The position numbers and the translations under genes are program-made. 64,000 nucleotides of DNA from Ophiura sarsii (Eukaryota > Echinodermata > Ophiuroidea > Amphilepidida > Ophiuridae): the NCBI GenBank assembly GCA_035610835.1, contig CM069442.1, positions 1,471,853 to 1,535,852 of the forward strand, read 5' to 3'. Below, piece by piece: positions 1 to 12,129 of the stretch (position 1 is the stretch's first letter; the number at the start of each line of letters is the position of its first letter). The notes beneath the pieces are model-generated. The model was given only the letters and a program-made list of their open reading frames with translations. It ran no database searches and was not told where the DNA came from.

Positions 1-1551
1 GAAAAACAATTGTTATATTTTGATACAATAGAAATGATGGCATGTTTGGATAAGATCAAGTTCAACGTTCAGTAAAGGTTTTGTTGGGTTCATGTCTCAA
101 GGCCATATGTCTTAAATAGCACATTGTTGTTGATGCAATTTGCCTGCATGGATGCACCAATCAAAGTCATAGAAATAGAAATGAATACAGCCCTACAATG
201 TAAATCAAAATGGAAAATTTCTTTATATCAATCTATTTATTTCATTAAATCGCGTAATGTACTACAGTGTAACAGGCCATTAACCTCCCGAAAGTGATTA
301 GGCCACAGATTAAATTTGTCATAGAGCACAAGTCTCATAATTTTAATATATATGAAGTAAAGGTCTGGCAATATGAAATTTAAAAAAACCATGATTTTAC
401 CTATACTTTTGTAACCATGGAAGATAAAAGTACACTGATTTCAAATAGTGTCTATGATTGCTATGGCCGATAAGTCTGATTGAGTACTTTTTTGAAAAGT
501 TATCTCGTTTTGGAAAAATAAACCCAAATCCCATTTTAAGTTACTTTGCTTAAATGCCTATGTTTCTTTTATCTGTAATTGAAAAGGTAAATAGGCAATT
601 GCATTTGAAAGATGACACATCAAGGAAAACATTATATTGATAAGAAGATATAGATATAACAAAAAGAGTAAATATGTGACATTTGACCTTGGCGGCCATT
701 TTGTTGATTTTGCCCCCAAAATGAGATTTCAAAATTTCGGCATAACCGAACAATTATTTGAATTCTAATATAATACAAAAAGTTTTAGCTCTCCTATTCC
801 TCCTTCTCTTCCTCCTTTTTTAAACTCTTATGTCAATGGGGGCCATGGCCTGCTGCCCCCTGGATACGCCACTGCAATAATATGTGGTTGGCGGTGTGTT
901 TTGAAAGTATACAATTGTAAGTCTATAGACATTCTTTAGACTTACAACAAATTTTAAAATCCAATGATGTTCATGTTCTTATTGGCTCCATGAGTTTTTT
1001 AAAAGACCTGAAATTTAATTTGAATTATAATTGGATTTCAAAATTGGATGCAATAATGCAAATGAAACATATTCATAGCACTTACATACATAGACAAATG
1101 GAGTTTCGGTGCATGATTTAATTATAGAAAATAATAATAACCTTATATTTCATAAAATTGAAGGACCACGGGAATTTTTAAATGTCTCTAAAATTATTAA
1201 GGTGGAACTAACAGGCCTAGGTACTAAGTTAATCTGCATGAAATACCACATTGATTAGCCTAACCTTTCACTTCGCAAAGTGTGACAATATAACTGACTC
1301 TAGGCTATACAAATGAATGGCTATACGCAGTGGTGTACTAGCAGATACAGTATGATCTGTGACTGAAAATGCAATGGAAAAATGTATTGTAAGGCTGGTC
1401 ACTTGGCTGGTGCGTCAGGAGGATGTATTTTATTCATCTACAACTAGGGTTCTGCCAATTCTAGAGCAAACCTATCCGCACTTAGATTGTAACATCCACC
1501 ATTTTTCAATGCATCTCCCCAAATACCATTGGTTCAAGGAAGTTTTTGATA
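1..1551. other. intergenic or intronic AT-rich stretch, no gene seen
   Basis: No coding exon was recognised on either strand. The first exon expected for the transporter downstream (TM1 with an acidic-Gly-Gly-Trp-Gly-Trp motif) was looked for and not seen. Around 852-874 the sequence ends in 'tacgccactg', which matches the right terminus of hAT-like MITEs found intact elsewhere in the window, so a degraded copy probably lies at about 780-874. Confidence 0.5.
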
Positions 1552-1690
1552 AGGGAGCAAATCAAAACTCGACCGCGCGGCAACCGGCGGTACCGCAGAT
1601 CATTGTTTAGAACAATACAAACCGGCTGGAACCTCACGGAACTGCACGGAACCGGCGGTTGCCGGGCGGTCGAGTTTTGATGTGCTCCCT
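1552..1690. mobile_element. foldback MITE, 139 bp
   Basis: About 44 bp at each end are inverted copies of one another. The left arm begins 'agggagcaaatcaaaactcg' and the right arm ends with the complement of nearly the same sequence. The interior is GC-rich (accggcgg). No convincing target duplication was seen, so the family is unassigned. It lies 240 bp upstream of a transporter exon, presumably in an intron. Confidence 0.6.
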
Positions 1691-1930
1691 AACCGAATCA
1701 ACTGATCACCGATTTTGAAAGCAGGAGAAAACCCGCGATCGCGCATGGATCGTGATAAACCGTAAGTGCACATAAAGCCCGGTCGTGCACAGAATTGAAC
1801 CCGGATTTCATTGGGGCAAGGGGAGGGAACAACCGCTGCGCCAACACGCCCCTTTTTCGTCAATTTAACGATGCCATGCATAGTTTTATGAACATATATT
1901 CAAATTCTTCTCTCTCTCGTTGCTTTATAG

Positions 1931-2074
1931 GTCTCATGGCATCTTCTCTGGAGAAATCTATGAACCCCAGAATAATCGTTATGGGTAGCGGAGTATTAGC
2001 CGCCAGTGGCTACATTGTCAGCTCATTTGCAGAGAGTTGGACGTTGATTTCAATTTTTCTTATTCTACTGACTG
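1931..2074 (+). CDS. monocarboxylate transporter-like MFS protein, internal exon
   Basis: This is an internal exon of a major facilitator superfamily gene resembling the SLC16 (monocarboxylate transporter) family. It reads G-L-M-A-S-S-L-E-K then a hydrophobic helix pair ending S-I-F-L-I-L-L-T, which matches the TM2-TM4 region of SLC16 proteins. The acceptor is a pyrimidine-rich tract ending 'tttatag' and the donor is 'g|gtatgt'. The exon is 144 nt, enters after the first base of a Gly codon and leaves after the first base of the next Gly codon, so it splices in frame to 5467-6270. The protein would sit in the plasma membrane and carry monocarboxylates or related small solutes with protons, but substrate cannot be told from sequence. 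Upstream exons are missing from the window. Confidence 0.8.
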
Positions 2075-2098
2075 GTATGTACGCTTCCATATCAGTAA

Positions 2099-3454
2099 GG
2101 CCAAATAACAAACAAGTTTGTCTCAGAAAAACCCTGAAAAAGGCTATGTGAAATGCGCTTTATCCCCTTTGTTAGTTTAAAATGCTACGCGAAATGCGGT
2201 ATATATTTTTTGTGAACCATAGTAGATCAAAATAATAAAAAAATCACACATTTTGTTGAACTGTATTTAACTTCTATTTGTATGTGGCAATTAGCAAGAC
2301 AATGAACACCTAGTCTGGCTGCTGGAGAAGCTGTATACAAAAGCTAGTGGAGTTATACGTTTAGCAGAAGGCCACACAGATCAGTTCCCCTTCGAGCAAG
2401 GAGTCCGTCAGGGTTGCATTGTATCACCACTACTCTTCAATGCCTGTGGTGAAACCATCATGCGACAAGTAGAGGACAGGCTGAAAGACAGACCTGGCTG
2501 CATCATTGGTGAAAGGCAATGTGGAATCTTCGCTTTGCTGATGATACTACACTTCTAGGACGTTCTAAACAGGAACTAGAAAAGCAAGCCCATGAACTAG
2601 AGAGATGCAGTCTCCAATTCGGCCTGCGTATAAACCCAGCCAAGACTCATGTCATGATACTAGGTAACTAGCAGCCCATATTCCTAGACGGAGATGAGGT
2701 TCAGCAGGTGGATCGGTTCAAATACCTTGGCTCAATGGTCGGGATGGATGGAGACTCCGCACTAGAAATACGAGTCAGACTGACAGTTGCCAGAGGCATC
2801 ACGAGCCAACTGAATGGAATATGGAAGGCTAAGCAAATAAGCTTGAAATTCAAGAAGTAGCTGGTCCGGTCACTTGTATAGAGTACAGCGCTTTATGGCT
2901 CTGAAAGTGGGACCCTCAAAGAAAGAGACAAGAGTTGTATCACAGCATTTGAAATGTGGGTATGGCGCAGAGTGCTACACATCAGCTGGACTGATATGAA
3001 GTCAAACTCATGGGTGCGCAAGCAAATAGGGGTGAAAGAAGAAGAGGGACTGCTAGCACAACTAAGGAAGAGGAAGCTTGCAAAGTATGGTCACTGGAAG
3101 CGACGTGCGGATAGCATAGTAATAGCTACTATTGAAGGAGAGGTAGAAGGGAAGGCTCTACCAGGACGCAGAAAAACTGCTTGGACAGACAACATCAGAG
3201 AGTGGACAGACGGCGGACTGGTAGCAGCAAGAGTGAAAGCAAGCAAGAGAATGCCGACGGTTCTCTGAAGGACTATGGCTAAACAGCAGCAGAAGCTCAT
3301 ATGGTAATTCACCATGTGAAATTAAAATTCGGTGAAGCATCATTTTCAAAAGTTCAAGAAATAATTGAAATAAAAAGTTATGCGCTGAAATGCGAATTTT
3401 AAAAGCTACGCGCGCGGTCGGTCTTCTGAGACAAAGTTGTTGTTTTATTTGGCC
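2099..3454. mobile_element. PIF/Harbinger-like element with a TAA target duplication, disrupted by an RTE-like relic
   Basis: Terminal inverted repeats of about 33 bp begin GGCCAAATAA and contain TTTGTCTCAGAA at both ends. They are flanked by a perfect 3-bp TAA duplication (2096-2098 and 3455-3457), as expected for PIF/Harbinger transposition. No transposase is visible, so it is non-autonomous. The ends match a 419-bp copy at 15284-15702. The extra length comes from a non-LTR retrotransposon fragment (about 2285-3270). It starts only 24 bp after the splice donor of the transporter exon. Confidence 0.75.
2285..3270 (+). pseudogene. non-LTR retrotransposon reverse transcriptase relic (RTE-like)
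   Basis: This is a decayed copy of the C-terminal half of a LINE reverse transcriptase. Successive frames give the RT block GVRQGCIVSPLLFN, then NLRFADDTTLLG carrying the F-A-D-D catalytic box, then FKYLGSMV, an ALYGSES block, EMWVWRRVLHISWTD, and a C-terminal basic stretch with GRRKTAWTDNIREWT. Stop codons (for example after ILGN and after KFKK) and at least one frameshift just before FADD break the frame. The longest open piece is 2954-3268. The end blocks resemble RTE-type and related LINEs. It sits inside the Harbinger-like element at 2099-3454. It is inactive. Confidence 0.8.
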
Positions 3455-3954
3455 TAACAATTACATTTAGTTGTTACGTGAATTAATCTTGAAAACAATA
3501 TGTACAACTTGAGGCATGTGTCACCGAGCTCAGTGACTGGATGGCTGTAAATAAATTAAAACTCAATTATAGTTAATTGCTGACACCACCCAATGACTAA
3601 ACAAAACTCTCACCCGTTACACTCAAAGTTGGTGATGACATGATCAAACCAAGTTCTTCGGTGCACAATCTCGGTATTATTTTTGATGACCATATGTCCA
3701 TGACTAAACACGTCAATAGTCTGATCTCTTCTGTCAACTTTCAACTAAGAAACATCCGTCGCATGCCTAAACACCTTGATCAGGACACAAAACACCACGT
3801 CATTCGTTGTCTAATTCTCTCTCGTCTGGACTACGGCAATGTACTCCTGTATGGCGCCACATCTAAGGACCTTGATCGTCTTCAGTCTTTACAAAACAAA
3901 GCCGTTAAACTTATCTTCTCCGCGGGCAGGCGTGACAGTCCTTCACCTCTCATG

Positions 3955-3957
3955 AAC

Positions 3958-3988
<31 letters not shown>

Positions 3989-4252
3989 GCGTTGCTTATA
4001 TAGCGCTGTTCCAAAAATGATCACAGCGCTTAACAAAAGATAAAACATAAACAATACAATTTACCCCAGGCAACATACAAAAGTGAATGGAAAGAATGAG
4101 AAAGCCTAAAATGTACAGATAATCAGTTACTAAACAAATGAGTCTTGAGATTATGTTTGAAGGTTATGATACTGTTGCTGGATCTTAATGTAGATGGGGT
4201 GCTATTCCATAGTGTTGGGCCAGCCACAACAAATGAGTTAGCTCCAATGCGT
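3955..4252 (-). mobile_element. 5'-truncated L2/CR1-like LINE inserted antisense into another LINE
   Basis: On the minus strand this reads VVAGPTLWNSTPSTLRSS then ITFKHNLKTHLF and a stop. This is the hallmark C-terminus of L2/CR1 ORF2. It is followed by a short 3' UTR with 'agcgctatataagcaacgc' and an (ATT)n tail. It interrupts the plus-strand LINE between its RT block and its LHWLPI block. Confidence 0.75.
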
Positions 4253-4607
4253 TTATGGCTGGCTGACCTTCACTGGTTGCCAATACGGAGCGCATCAAAT
4301 TCAAAATATGCATTTACGTTTACAAATGTCTTCACGGCAATGCACCAGATTACCTTACGGACTTCCTCTCCCATAGAACAAAATCTGTTACCGGACCATC
4401 ACACGTTCTTCATCTGATTCCTCTCTTCTTTATGTTCATATGGGAAAAAATTGCATCGGGGATAAATCATTCTATGTGTCGGCACCCTTGCTGTGGAACA
4501 GCCTCCCAAGAAACATCAGGGAGTTATGTACATTGCCTACCTTCAAGAAGGTGTTGAAGTCACACATCTATCCTTCATACTGACTCGATTTGCATTGTTT
4601 ATTTGTT

Positions 4608-4608
4608 T

Positions 4609-4697
<89 letters not shown>

Positions 4698-4700
4698 TTC
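4608..4700. repeat. (ATTT)n microsatellite
   Basis: About 90 bp of near-perfect TTTA/ATTT tetranucleotide repeat within the 3' tail of the LINE relic. Confidence 0.95.
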
Positions 4701-4785
4701 TTTATTCATGGCGCTTTAATCAATTTGGAATGGCGCCTTATAAATGTCGTTTATGTATGTATGTATGTAGGGGTGTATGAAGGGG

Positions 4786-5466
4786 TGTACGAAACTAAGA
4801 TATACATTGAGATAGCTTATCTTAGACTGCAATCCGTCAGTAAATCACCCATATGATTCCGGTCTCTCAACATGTGATTGTATTCGCAATATACACTCGC
4901 ATTTCAAGTTTGGGAAGGTTGGGAAAGCACCCGCACCGGTCGTATGAATACTTTTATAATTAATTGCTAATAAACTAATGAATAGCATAATTTGTTGGTA
5001 CCGGCGCCATGTTGTTGATTTGTGATTAAATGTTCCTTTAAAGCAATAGGTCCACCCCTACGAGCAAGATCCTTTGGGAATATGTAAAGGTTGAAATTTC
5101 CCAATCTGTCATCAAATGAACAGGCGTAAGCTAGTTAACACTGGGTAGTTTACACTGGGTAAACTAGCCAAAGTAGACCTATGCCTTTATTTTAAAAGGG
5201 GAGCCCCTCTTTGAACAGTATTAAAGTTCCTCAGGGTATTCCCCGAGGTTGTAATTTCTCCATGTCAACTCTGTCCTGTCTGTCATCAAGTGAACAGGTG
5301 TAAGGCAGTTCTTCTGTGTAGTGAATAACCAAATGCATTGGAATAACTGAAGACAGTTCTCACGTGAAGAAGTACCCACAGTAAAAGCATAGTAGATAAT
5401 TGGGAAAACAAAGACATTTTACAAGTGTAGTGAATGATCTTGAAATTTGTCTTATTTTTCCTTCAG
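4786..5466. other. intron sequence, no gene seen
   Basis: This is the 3' part of the transporter intron. It contains a degenerate direct repeat: 'ctgtcatcaa' followed by 'tgaacaggcgtaag' near 5106 and a similar block near 5280. The intron ends with a T-rich tract and 'ccttcag'. Confidence 0.5.
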
Positions 5467-6270
5467 GAGTCGGCGTGAGATACTCTATGATAATTTCGAT
5501 GGGTGTCCTAGGCGATTATTTTAACAGGCGATATTCTTTGGCTAATAGCATAGCCATATCTGGCTCTTCAGTTGGATTGCTGATATTTGCACCGATGACG
5601 CAACTGTTTCTTGATGAATACGGCTGGAGGGGAGCCTTTCTCTTACTTGGAGGAATATGTTTTAATTTATCTGTGTGCGGCGCCATGCTAAAACATAATA
5701 ACACAATGAGTAACCAGAGCCGCAACAACAATGATTACGAATCTCTGGGTTCGCCAGGTTGCTGGGTTTTGTTTCTGCGCAAAATATCCCGCTGTGTTAG
5801 CGATTGCGAATTTAAACTATTCCAAGATGGCGCGTTCCTCATCTGGTTATCTACAAATAGTTTACTGGAATACAGCTGGGCGGGATGGCTTATCTACCTA
5901 ATACCACATGCTGAAGACAAAGGTATTTCTTCATATCAAGCCACAAGTCTCGCAACAGCTGCCGGTATAGGATTCCTTTTGGGATTATATCCAACTGGAT
6001 ACCTGGTAGACAAGAAATGGCGGTACTTTGGTGCACATGAAATACGTTTAGTAACGCTTCTTTTGGGCGGTATTTCATTGGTCATTGACCCATTGTTTGA
6101 TTCCATGGGCGTATTGATATTTTTATCGGTACTGTTTGGAGCCTCGATTGGCAGTTTGAAAGTTACGTGTTATTCCGTTGCCAAGGAAATTAAAGGAGAT
6201 CTTACTCAAGTGATTTCTTGGATGTTTACCTTTGTATCTTTAGCAAAATTAGCCAGTGGTTTTTTGACAG
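5467..6270 (+). CDS. monocarboxylate transporter-like MFS protein, large central exon
   Basis: This 804-nt exon encodes about 268 residues covering most of an MFS transporter. Near its start it has GDYFNRRYSLANSIAISG, matching the conserved YFxxRRxxAxGxAxxG helix-5 signature of SLC16 monocarboxylate transporters. YGWRGAFLLLGGI (TM6) follows. A short hydrophilic loop with NNDYESLG marks the TM6-TM7 cytoplasmic loop, which is shorter than in many SLC16 members. Then come about five further hydrophobic segments ending KLASGFLTG. Acceptor 'ccttcag' and donor 'g|gtaggt' bound it, phase 1 at both ends. An in-frame ATG at 5400 lies before the acceptor and is intronic. The role is membrane transport of monocarboxylates or similar solutes. 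The exact SLC16 member is not resolved. Confidence 0.88.
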
Positions 6271-6610
6271 GTAGGTAACGTGTATATTGCTAAAAAGTAA
6301 AATATCCAGGTTTTAGGAATTTGTATCTCTCTCCACAGCTGGCAACGCAGATCTAAATTTGATATCCTCGGTTTACCCCAAGACTGCTTCAATCCAGTGT
6401 CCATCGAGCCTGACTGTCGTTTTGGCCAGCGGGGCCAAGACCTAAGATTTGGTGTACCAAAATAATGGACTCATCGAAATAGTAAGACAATTGTTAGAAA
6501 GTATGACCCATTGTCATAGTAGCCTAGTTAGTAGAGATAACAACCCAAAACCACTCCTATTTTAAATGTAAAAGCAACCACAAATGACCTTTTCTTAATT
6601 TTGTTCATAG

Positions 6611-6756
6611 GTTGGCTGTATGAAGTCACCAATAGTTACGATGTGTCATTCAACGTGTTAGGCGGTGTCATGATATGCGCTGCAATTCTGAAGCTACTCT
6701 ACGTGTTATATATTTGGAGACAAAACCGACGGACGCAGATTGATCTAATTAATTAA
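6611..6756 (+). CDS. monocarboxylate transporter-like MFS protein, last exon
   Basis: The acceptor 'gttcatag' is followed by two bases that complete the Gly codon left open by the previous exon. It then reads WLYEVTNSYDVSFNVLGG and a final hydrophobic helix (MICAAILKLLYVLYIW), ending in a short basic tail (RQNRRTQIDLIN) and TAA at 6754-6756. This is TM12 and the cytoplasmic C-terminus. The intron before it is 340 bp, and no AATAAA was seen immediately downstream. In-window coding totals about 364 residues, roughly three quarters of a typical SLC16 protein. Confidence 0.85.
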
Positions 6757-9700
6757 TGTAAACATAATGTTAGAAAATGTCACATAAGGAGACGAAACAA
6801 AACCCTGTTCTACGGGCGGACGGAACTCACAGGTTGGGTCGGTCGTTTTGTTGCGTTTGGGAAGGCTGTCATTTTCGTCGGTAGGGGGAGGTGTAACAAA
6901 ATATCCTGGGGGGGGGGGGGGAGGGAGGGGGTCATAGTTTTTGTACACGATAAATAGGGGGTCATGAAATTAATACCATGTAATAGGGGGTCAAACAAAA
7001 ATTTAGTCAAAAGACTGATTTTGTTTTGTGCGCATCGCGCGCTTTTTGTCTACATTTGTCTGCTCTATTTTCCCATTCCGCATCAACTGTTTCCCTAATA
7101 TTATTTCGAATAACCATAATCAGATAGGCCTTATAATTATAAGACTTGTGTGTGTGTTGGTGGTTGTGGGGAGGGGGGGGGGGGGGGGGGGGGGGTCATA
7201 CAAATAATCAATATCTGAGTAGGGGGTCATGAAACAATCGCGTTGGCTTGAGAATGATAAATGACATTTTTGGGATTGCCCCTCCTCCCTTTTAAATTGA
7301 ATCAAAAGTGATGTTTTTGAAATGGTGAATCTTAAACTATCCATGAGTTTGACAGTGGGATTCATGGTGACTTTTGATTTGCATTGCAACTTCTCTAATA
7401 TATTATTGTAGAACAAGTGATAGTGAACTGAAGTGACTGTTTAGCGCAACAACTGCAGGAAAGATTTAATGTTGGTGTAGCTTGTCTTTATGGAAAGCTC
7501 GAGGAGGACAAGTGTAAGTTTGAAACATTGATGCCTGCATTATGATTCTGTTGGCAGGTACTAACATGTTTGTAGTTTCAATAGCCAGACTGAACATAAA
7601 AATGATGAATGTTTGTACATGCTGAAGAAGAAAATGCTGCTTGATGTATTGATTTTATTGTGTTGAAGGAGTATTTAAACATTGTAGTGAAACATGATGG
7701 CATTCATAAATGGGCAGGCAAGACACAATGATTTGTAAGTAGGGGTGATGTGGAACAATAATAAGAGGTAGGCCTATGTTGATATTTTAACACGCAAGTA
7801 CCTGTATGATGTAAGGAATGCATACAAGGCATAGTAATAAAATAGCACATTAGGTTGTAGTGGTTATTGCACAAAATAGTTTAATACCTTGGCATGATAG
7901 GCATGAATACGACATATGTAGCAATAAGGGTAATTTACATAGTGTTTATTTGAGTTTATAACAAAAATATGACTTTTTAAAGACCTTACTTCACGCCACA
8001 CAAGGGACCGACTACAAGAGGGACCCCACGACGACAAAGGAGGCAGGGGGTATGTGAGGATGAAGGACCAAACAGGACCCACCTCCAACATAGCACATGA
8101 GGGATACCTCCCAATTCCCCCTAACCTATTCCGCACCAGGTGCCCAACTGGTACACATGGCGACCTCCTCCATCCCCGGATGCAAGCACAAAGGGTGAGT
8201 GGGAGGGAAAATTACCAACTCCATGTAGCACTGATGATCTCAGCCGACAATGTGACAAGCAACGGGCAACCGAAAGAAAAAACCGCGAAAGAATAGAGAG
8301 CCTTTGATTGTCTGGTGTCACAACCAGACGAGATACATATATTTCATGTTATATCGTCTTGGTGTTTATGTAGTCAACAGAGCGTATATTTTATTTCGAA
8401 AATAAAAACTAATTAAAATATTTCCTATATTATGTAGCTTAATTTCACGCATGTGTGGATATCGAACCTGGGATATGCTAATGCATTATGACGGACTACT
8501 GTAGCGTTAGTGTCCATGTACATGTATACAACACAACGAATGGACTTCTACAAACATGAGTAGTTCTGTAGGTCGTCAGCACCACTGCAATCCCTGCACA
8601 GCGCATGTTTTAAAATTGCCGTTTTAGTCAAAATAATGAATAAATTATTATGAAACTCCAGGATTTATCACAAATTATATGTATAATAAAAACAATCGAT
8701 GACAGAAAATAAAATTTATTGAAAGATGTGGATTTTTAAGGGGCTGAAGTTGACAGAATTTTTAGCGTTACACAGGGAATATAACGCTACGCAAAAATCG
8801 CCATTTAAAAAAAGAAATTAGAAGTGAAACTCAATTTTTAAAAGAGTTTAGCTAATGATCTGAGAAGAGTTAGAATCTACCGATTTTGCACTAAATAGAG
8901 GAGGGTTTACACTAATTTTGTAATATATGTATGCATTTGACAGCTTGTCTGGCGAATGCAAAATTGGGAAACACTGTAGTTTCGGAAATTTCTGATCACT
9001 TTTAAATACCAGAAATGCGTTCCATACATGACATGGTGGCTAGCGTTTGGTCTTACGAATTAATCACCCGTGAAAACGCCATCTCACTATTTGTGGACAT
9101 CGACAACGGTTTACTAGGACTAGTATTCTGATAATTCCAGTGTGGAATCTGTTTTTCAGCGCGCTTTAGCGCGTCTGTATGATACCACTTTACCATACCT
9201 GTACTGATACATGATCATTGTGCTCGTTGCAGAGATCAACTTAATTGCTAGCAAGGTCACATCATGGATATATTGCATTTGGCACTCTAAGCATAGTGTG
9301 AAAAAATGTCAACCGAAACGTCAAGTAAACTTGGATTGTGTTGGTTCAGCCTTAACGTGTACACCGCTGGCACCCAACGCTGACACCCAATCACATCTCA
9401 GGATACTTACTGGTTATGCTAATTTTCCCTACACTGCTATGACATATAATGCAGATGTGCATTACATGTAGACATATGGCTTTGGCCTGCTAACTTGTAT
9501 ATATCAATACCTCTTTGCTCAAATAGTTCTCCCATTGTAAATTGATACATGCCTGGAATGTAGGTCATATCAAATTAGTAGCACAATTGACCCTAGAGAC
9601 GAAAATTGGTCTGAGGAAATGAGAGTACACCAATGATGATACAAGTTTATCCTAAACATTGAAAAGTGGTAGGCATAGAAGAGTGATTGTTACAGATATT

Positions 9701-10060
9701 GGGAGTTTATTTTAAAGGGTGTTATTTATTAAGGTTGATGGAATTGAAATAAAACATTTTTGATTTTAAATTACTGAATATTGTTTGCTTTCGCTATGAA
9801 CTAATAATAGTATCCAGGAACAAAGATCCTGTTCAAAGAAGTCTACTACACCGAGACTACCAGTCAGAATCAACAGGTCATAATGTGAACTTTGGGTTTC
9901 TAATTGTATCGTGGTGACACTTTTATTATACTCGATCCTGGCTTTGTCACACCAATAGCCAATAGCCTGCTGAAATATGGGTGTATACGAAATGCAATAT
10001 ACATTGGTATCACATTTATCAGTGCAGCTGGTTTTCCAGATAAATTCATAAATGAATATG
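6757..10060. other. intergenic stretch with poly-G tracts and unassigned repeats
   Basis: No coding exon was recognised. Two poly-G runs (6908-6921 and 7173-7195) are each followed by a short 'gggggtcat' repeat motif. At 6812-6850 there is an 'acgggcggacgga...gggtcggtcg' block that recurs elsewhere in the window. A relatively GC-rich block at about 7980-8330 ends in A-rich sequence and could be an old retroelement tail. Around 8440-8475 the minus strand carries 'ggttcgatatcc', a possible degraded Pol III B box. Nothing else could be identified. Confidence 0.5.
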
Positions 10061-10440
10061 TTCATAAATTCATAAAATGTATGTATGTATTTATTCATAA
10101 TCATGTTATAAGTTAGCGTAATACATTGAATAATAAGCATTAATTAATCAATACGTTTATTGATAAATACAATTGAGTAATAAATAAGTACATTTGTTTA
10201 ATGAAATTACTTAATATTAATTTATAAATTTATAAATTCATTATAAATTAATTTAACAATTCATTTAATTTTAATACATTAATACATACATTAATTAATT
10301 TGAATTATTTCAATCAACTTCAGCAATATTTATAAGCAATTTCATTAAACTCATCAATTTAAGTAATTACTTTATTTAAAAGTAAGCCCCCCAAACAAAC
10401 ATAAAAATAATAATTAATAATAATAACAATAAAAATCAAC
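10061..10440. repeat. AT-rich simple sequence
   Basis: Degenerate runs of 'ttaattaa', 'tataaattcat' and 'aataataat' make this low-complexity. No coding potential. Confidence 0.7.
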
Positions 10441-11084
10441 AACTACAATAGCATGAAAATGTTGAACATGTTGAAGAAGATTCGTGGACCTCTAATTTGG
10501 TCACCCGGGCATCTCAGCAGGATGGCAAAACAAATGAAGCAGTTCAGTGAAAAACGTTACATGACTTTGATGTGATAGGTCTGTTCTTAAAGGTGGATGT
10601 TCGGCTCACCCTGTTTTACACATCAACATATTTTGATATCAGAAGAAACTCCATATTTTTCTCATTTCTCTGAAAATGTGAAATGTTTGATATGTTCCAT
10701 TTATGCGTTATAGCCCAAAATGCAGTGAGTTATTGATAAAGGTGGTTAAAGGTAGACGTTCTGATTGCTTGCCCGATTTTCAACTTGATGTTTTCTATTT
10801 TACATGAAAGGTCAAGGATACACCAAAAAACAGAGGCCCGATTCAGTGAGAAACCAAAACCATCATGGTAACGGTCAGTTTGTACTTGTGTACTCAATGG
10901 ACAATATTTCATGTCACCTGATGCTTCTATGATAAGAACTATTGGAGTTATCCAACTCAAACTGTGAATTACAAATATGTTAAGGATGACTCTTAGTAAA
11001 TTGAAAACCGGGCCAGATATCGGAACACCATTAACATACATGTTGCAATATGTGACTGGCAACACCTTTCGCTTCTCATAAAGG

Positions 11085-11235
11085 GGCACTAAGAGATGTG
11101 TTGGAGGCTGCGCCCTCAATTATGATAAAAACTGGGATTAGTATATTTTTATAATTGTATTACATGTATGAACTTGCACCTATAAGGATTAAGAAAAAAA
11201 CAGCCCTCTTTGTACAAGAAAACGTCGAATCAAAA
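11085..11235 (+). repeat. dispersed repeat, copy 1 of an inverted pair
   Basis: The block starting 'gatgtgttggaggctgcgcc' and running through 'cagccctctttgtacaa' recurs in inverted orientation at 39280-39422. Shared landmarks appear in the same order over about 140 bp. It encodes nothing recognisable and its family is unknown. Confidence 0.7.
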
Positions 11236-12000
11236 ATGCTCGTCGTAGAGCCGCAACGAGCATTTTACGTCCGACAGTATCCCCCTGCAGTACGCGTGAT
11301 ACATAACGCGAACCATATTTACATACAGGGAGTTTTTCAATAAATAGGGATTCTATTGTTTTTAATCAAGTTTTGCTGTGTTTTTGTTAGTAGAAACAAC
11401 AATAATGGCAATTTTTAATGTTCATCTTGAATTCTGAAGTAAATTGTTAAACATTTAAAATCTTCTTCATCCTTAAATGTACACCCCTTCTGAGCGCTGT
11501 TTGTCTTTTTTAAGACTCTTCTTGTTACTCAAGGATCCAGTAAACCAGGAACATTTAGAAGATTTCCGTAGGAATGCCTGAACTCAGAACTGAATCTGAT
11601 GCGCGGTGGTAACGACAACTGTCAACTGACATCGCCAGTGATCAGTCGATTGTTCGTCCGTGTTTACTCACCTTCATGTACAATTGATGACCGAGTGATT
11701 AGAAACGGCTGATGCGCACTGAGTAAACAATTGGTATCGCCGGACATCGAAAGAACTTGTGAAGGTGATTGACAAGAAACAGTGGACGTCTATGGCAGGC
11801 CCAATGTCCAATAATGAGATAAACCTGGGTTATCGGTCGTAAAACCTGGATTATCGACCGATAATGTCACCTACAGTATACCAATAATACTCTGTGTGCT
11901 GAACTAAATGCGGTTGTGATTTTGATCGGATACATCGCATGTGTGTGTGTGTGTGTGTGCCGCATGCCGTCGACAGCATGAGAAGCTACGACAACAGAAA
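11236..12000. other. unassigned intergenic sequence with a (GT)n microsatellite
   Basis: No gene was seen. A (GT)10-like run lies at 11938-11959, and 11820-11865 contains a short inverted pair ('cctgggttatcggtcg' and 'cctggattatcgaccg'). Confidence 0.5.
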
Positions 12001-12129
12001 GTCAAAGAGAACAGCTCACAGGTAGATGATAACAATAATAAAGATGCACACTTATATTTAAAAATAGACCAATTTCATAAATTGTTGTAGTAATATGATA
12101 TGTAAGCTTTAAGTATTTTAATTTGTTTG

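Larger units (their letters stand above)
3505..4785 (+). pseudogene. CR1/L2-like LINE 3' portion, interrupted
   Basis: The sequence translates piecewise into the C-terminal reverse transcriptase region of a CR1/L2-type LINE: ELSDWMAVNKLKLN, then from 3640 SSSVHNLGIIFDDHMSM, then LILSRLDYGNVLLYG and LQSLQNKAVKLIF. After an insertion it resumes with LADLHWLPI and a frame-disrupted YKCLHGNAPDYLTDFLSHRT block. The tail contains a long ATTT microsatellite, a 'ggcgctttaat...ggcgcctta' hairpin and a short (ATGT)n end, as in CR1/L2 3' ends. Frames are broken throughout, so the copy is dead. It lies in the large intron of the transporter gene. Confidence 0.8.

Noticed and set aside
5400..5466. ATG at 5400 as the transporter start
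   Set aside because: A strong acceptor (ccttcag) at 5466 and phase agreement with the upstream exon show this stretch is intron.
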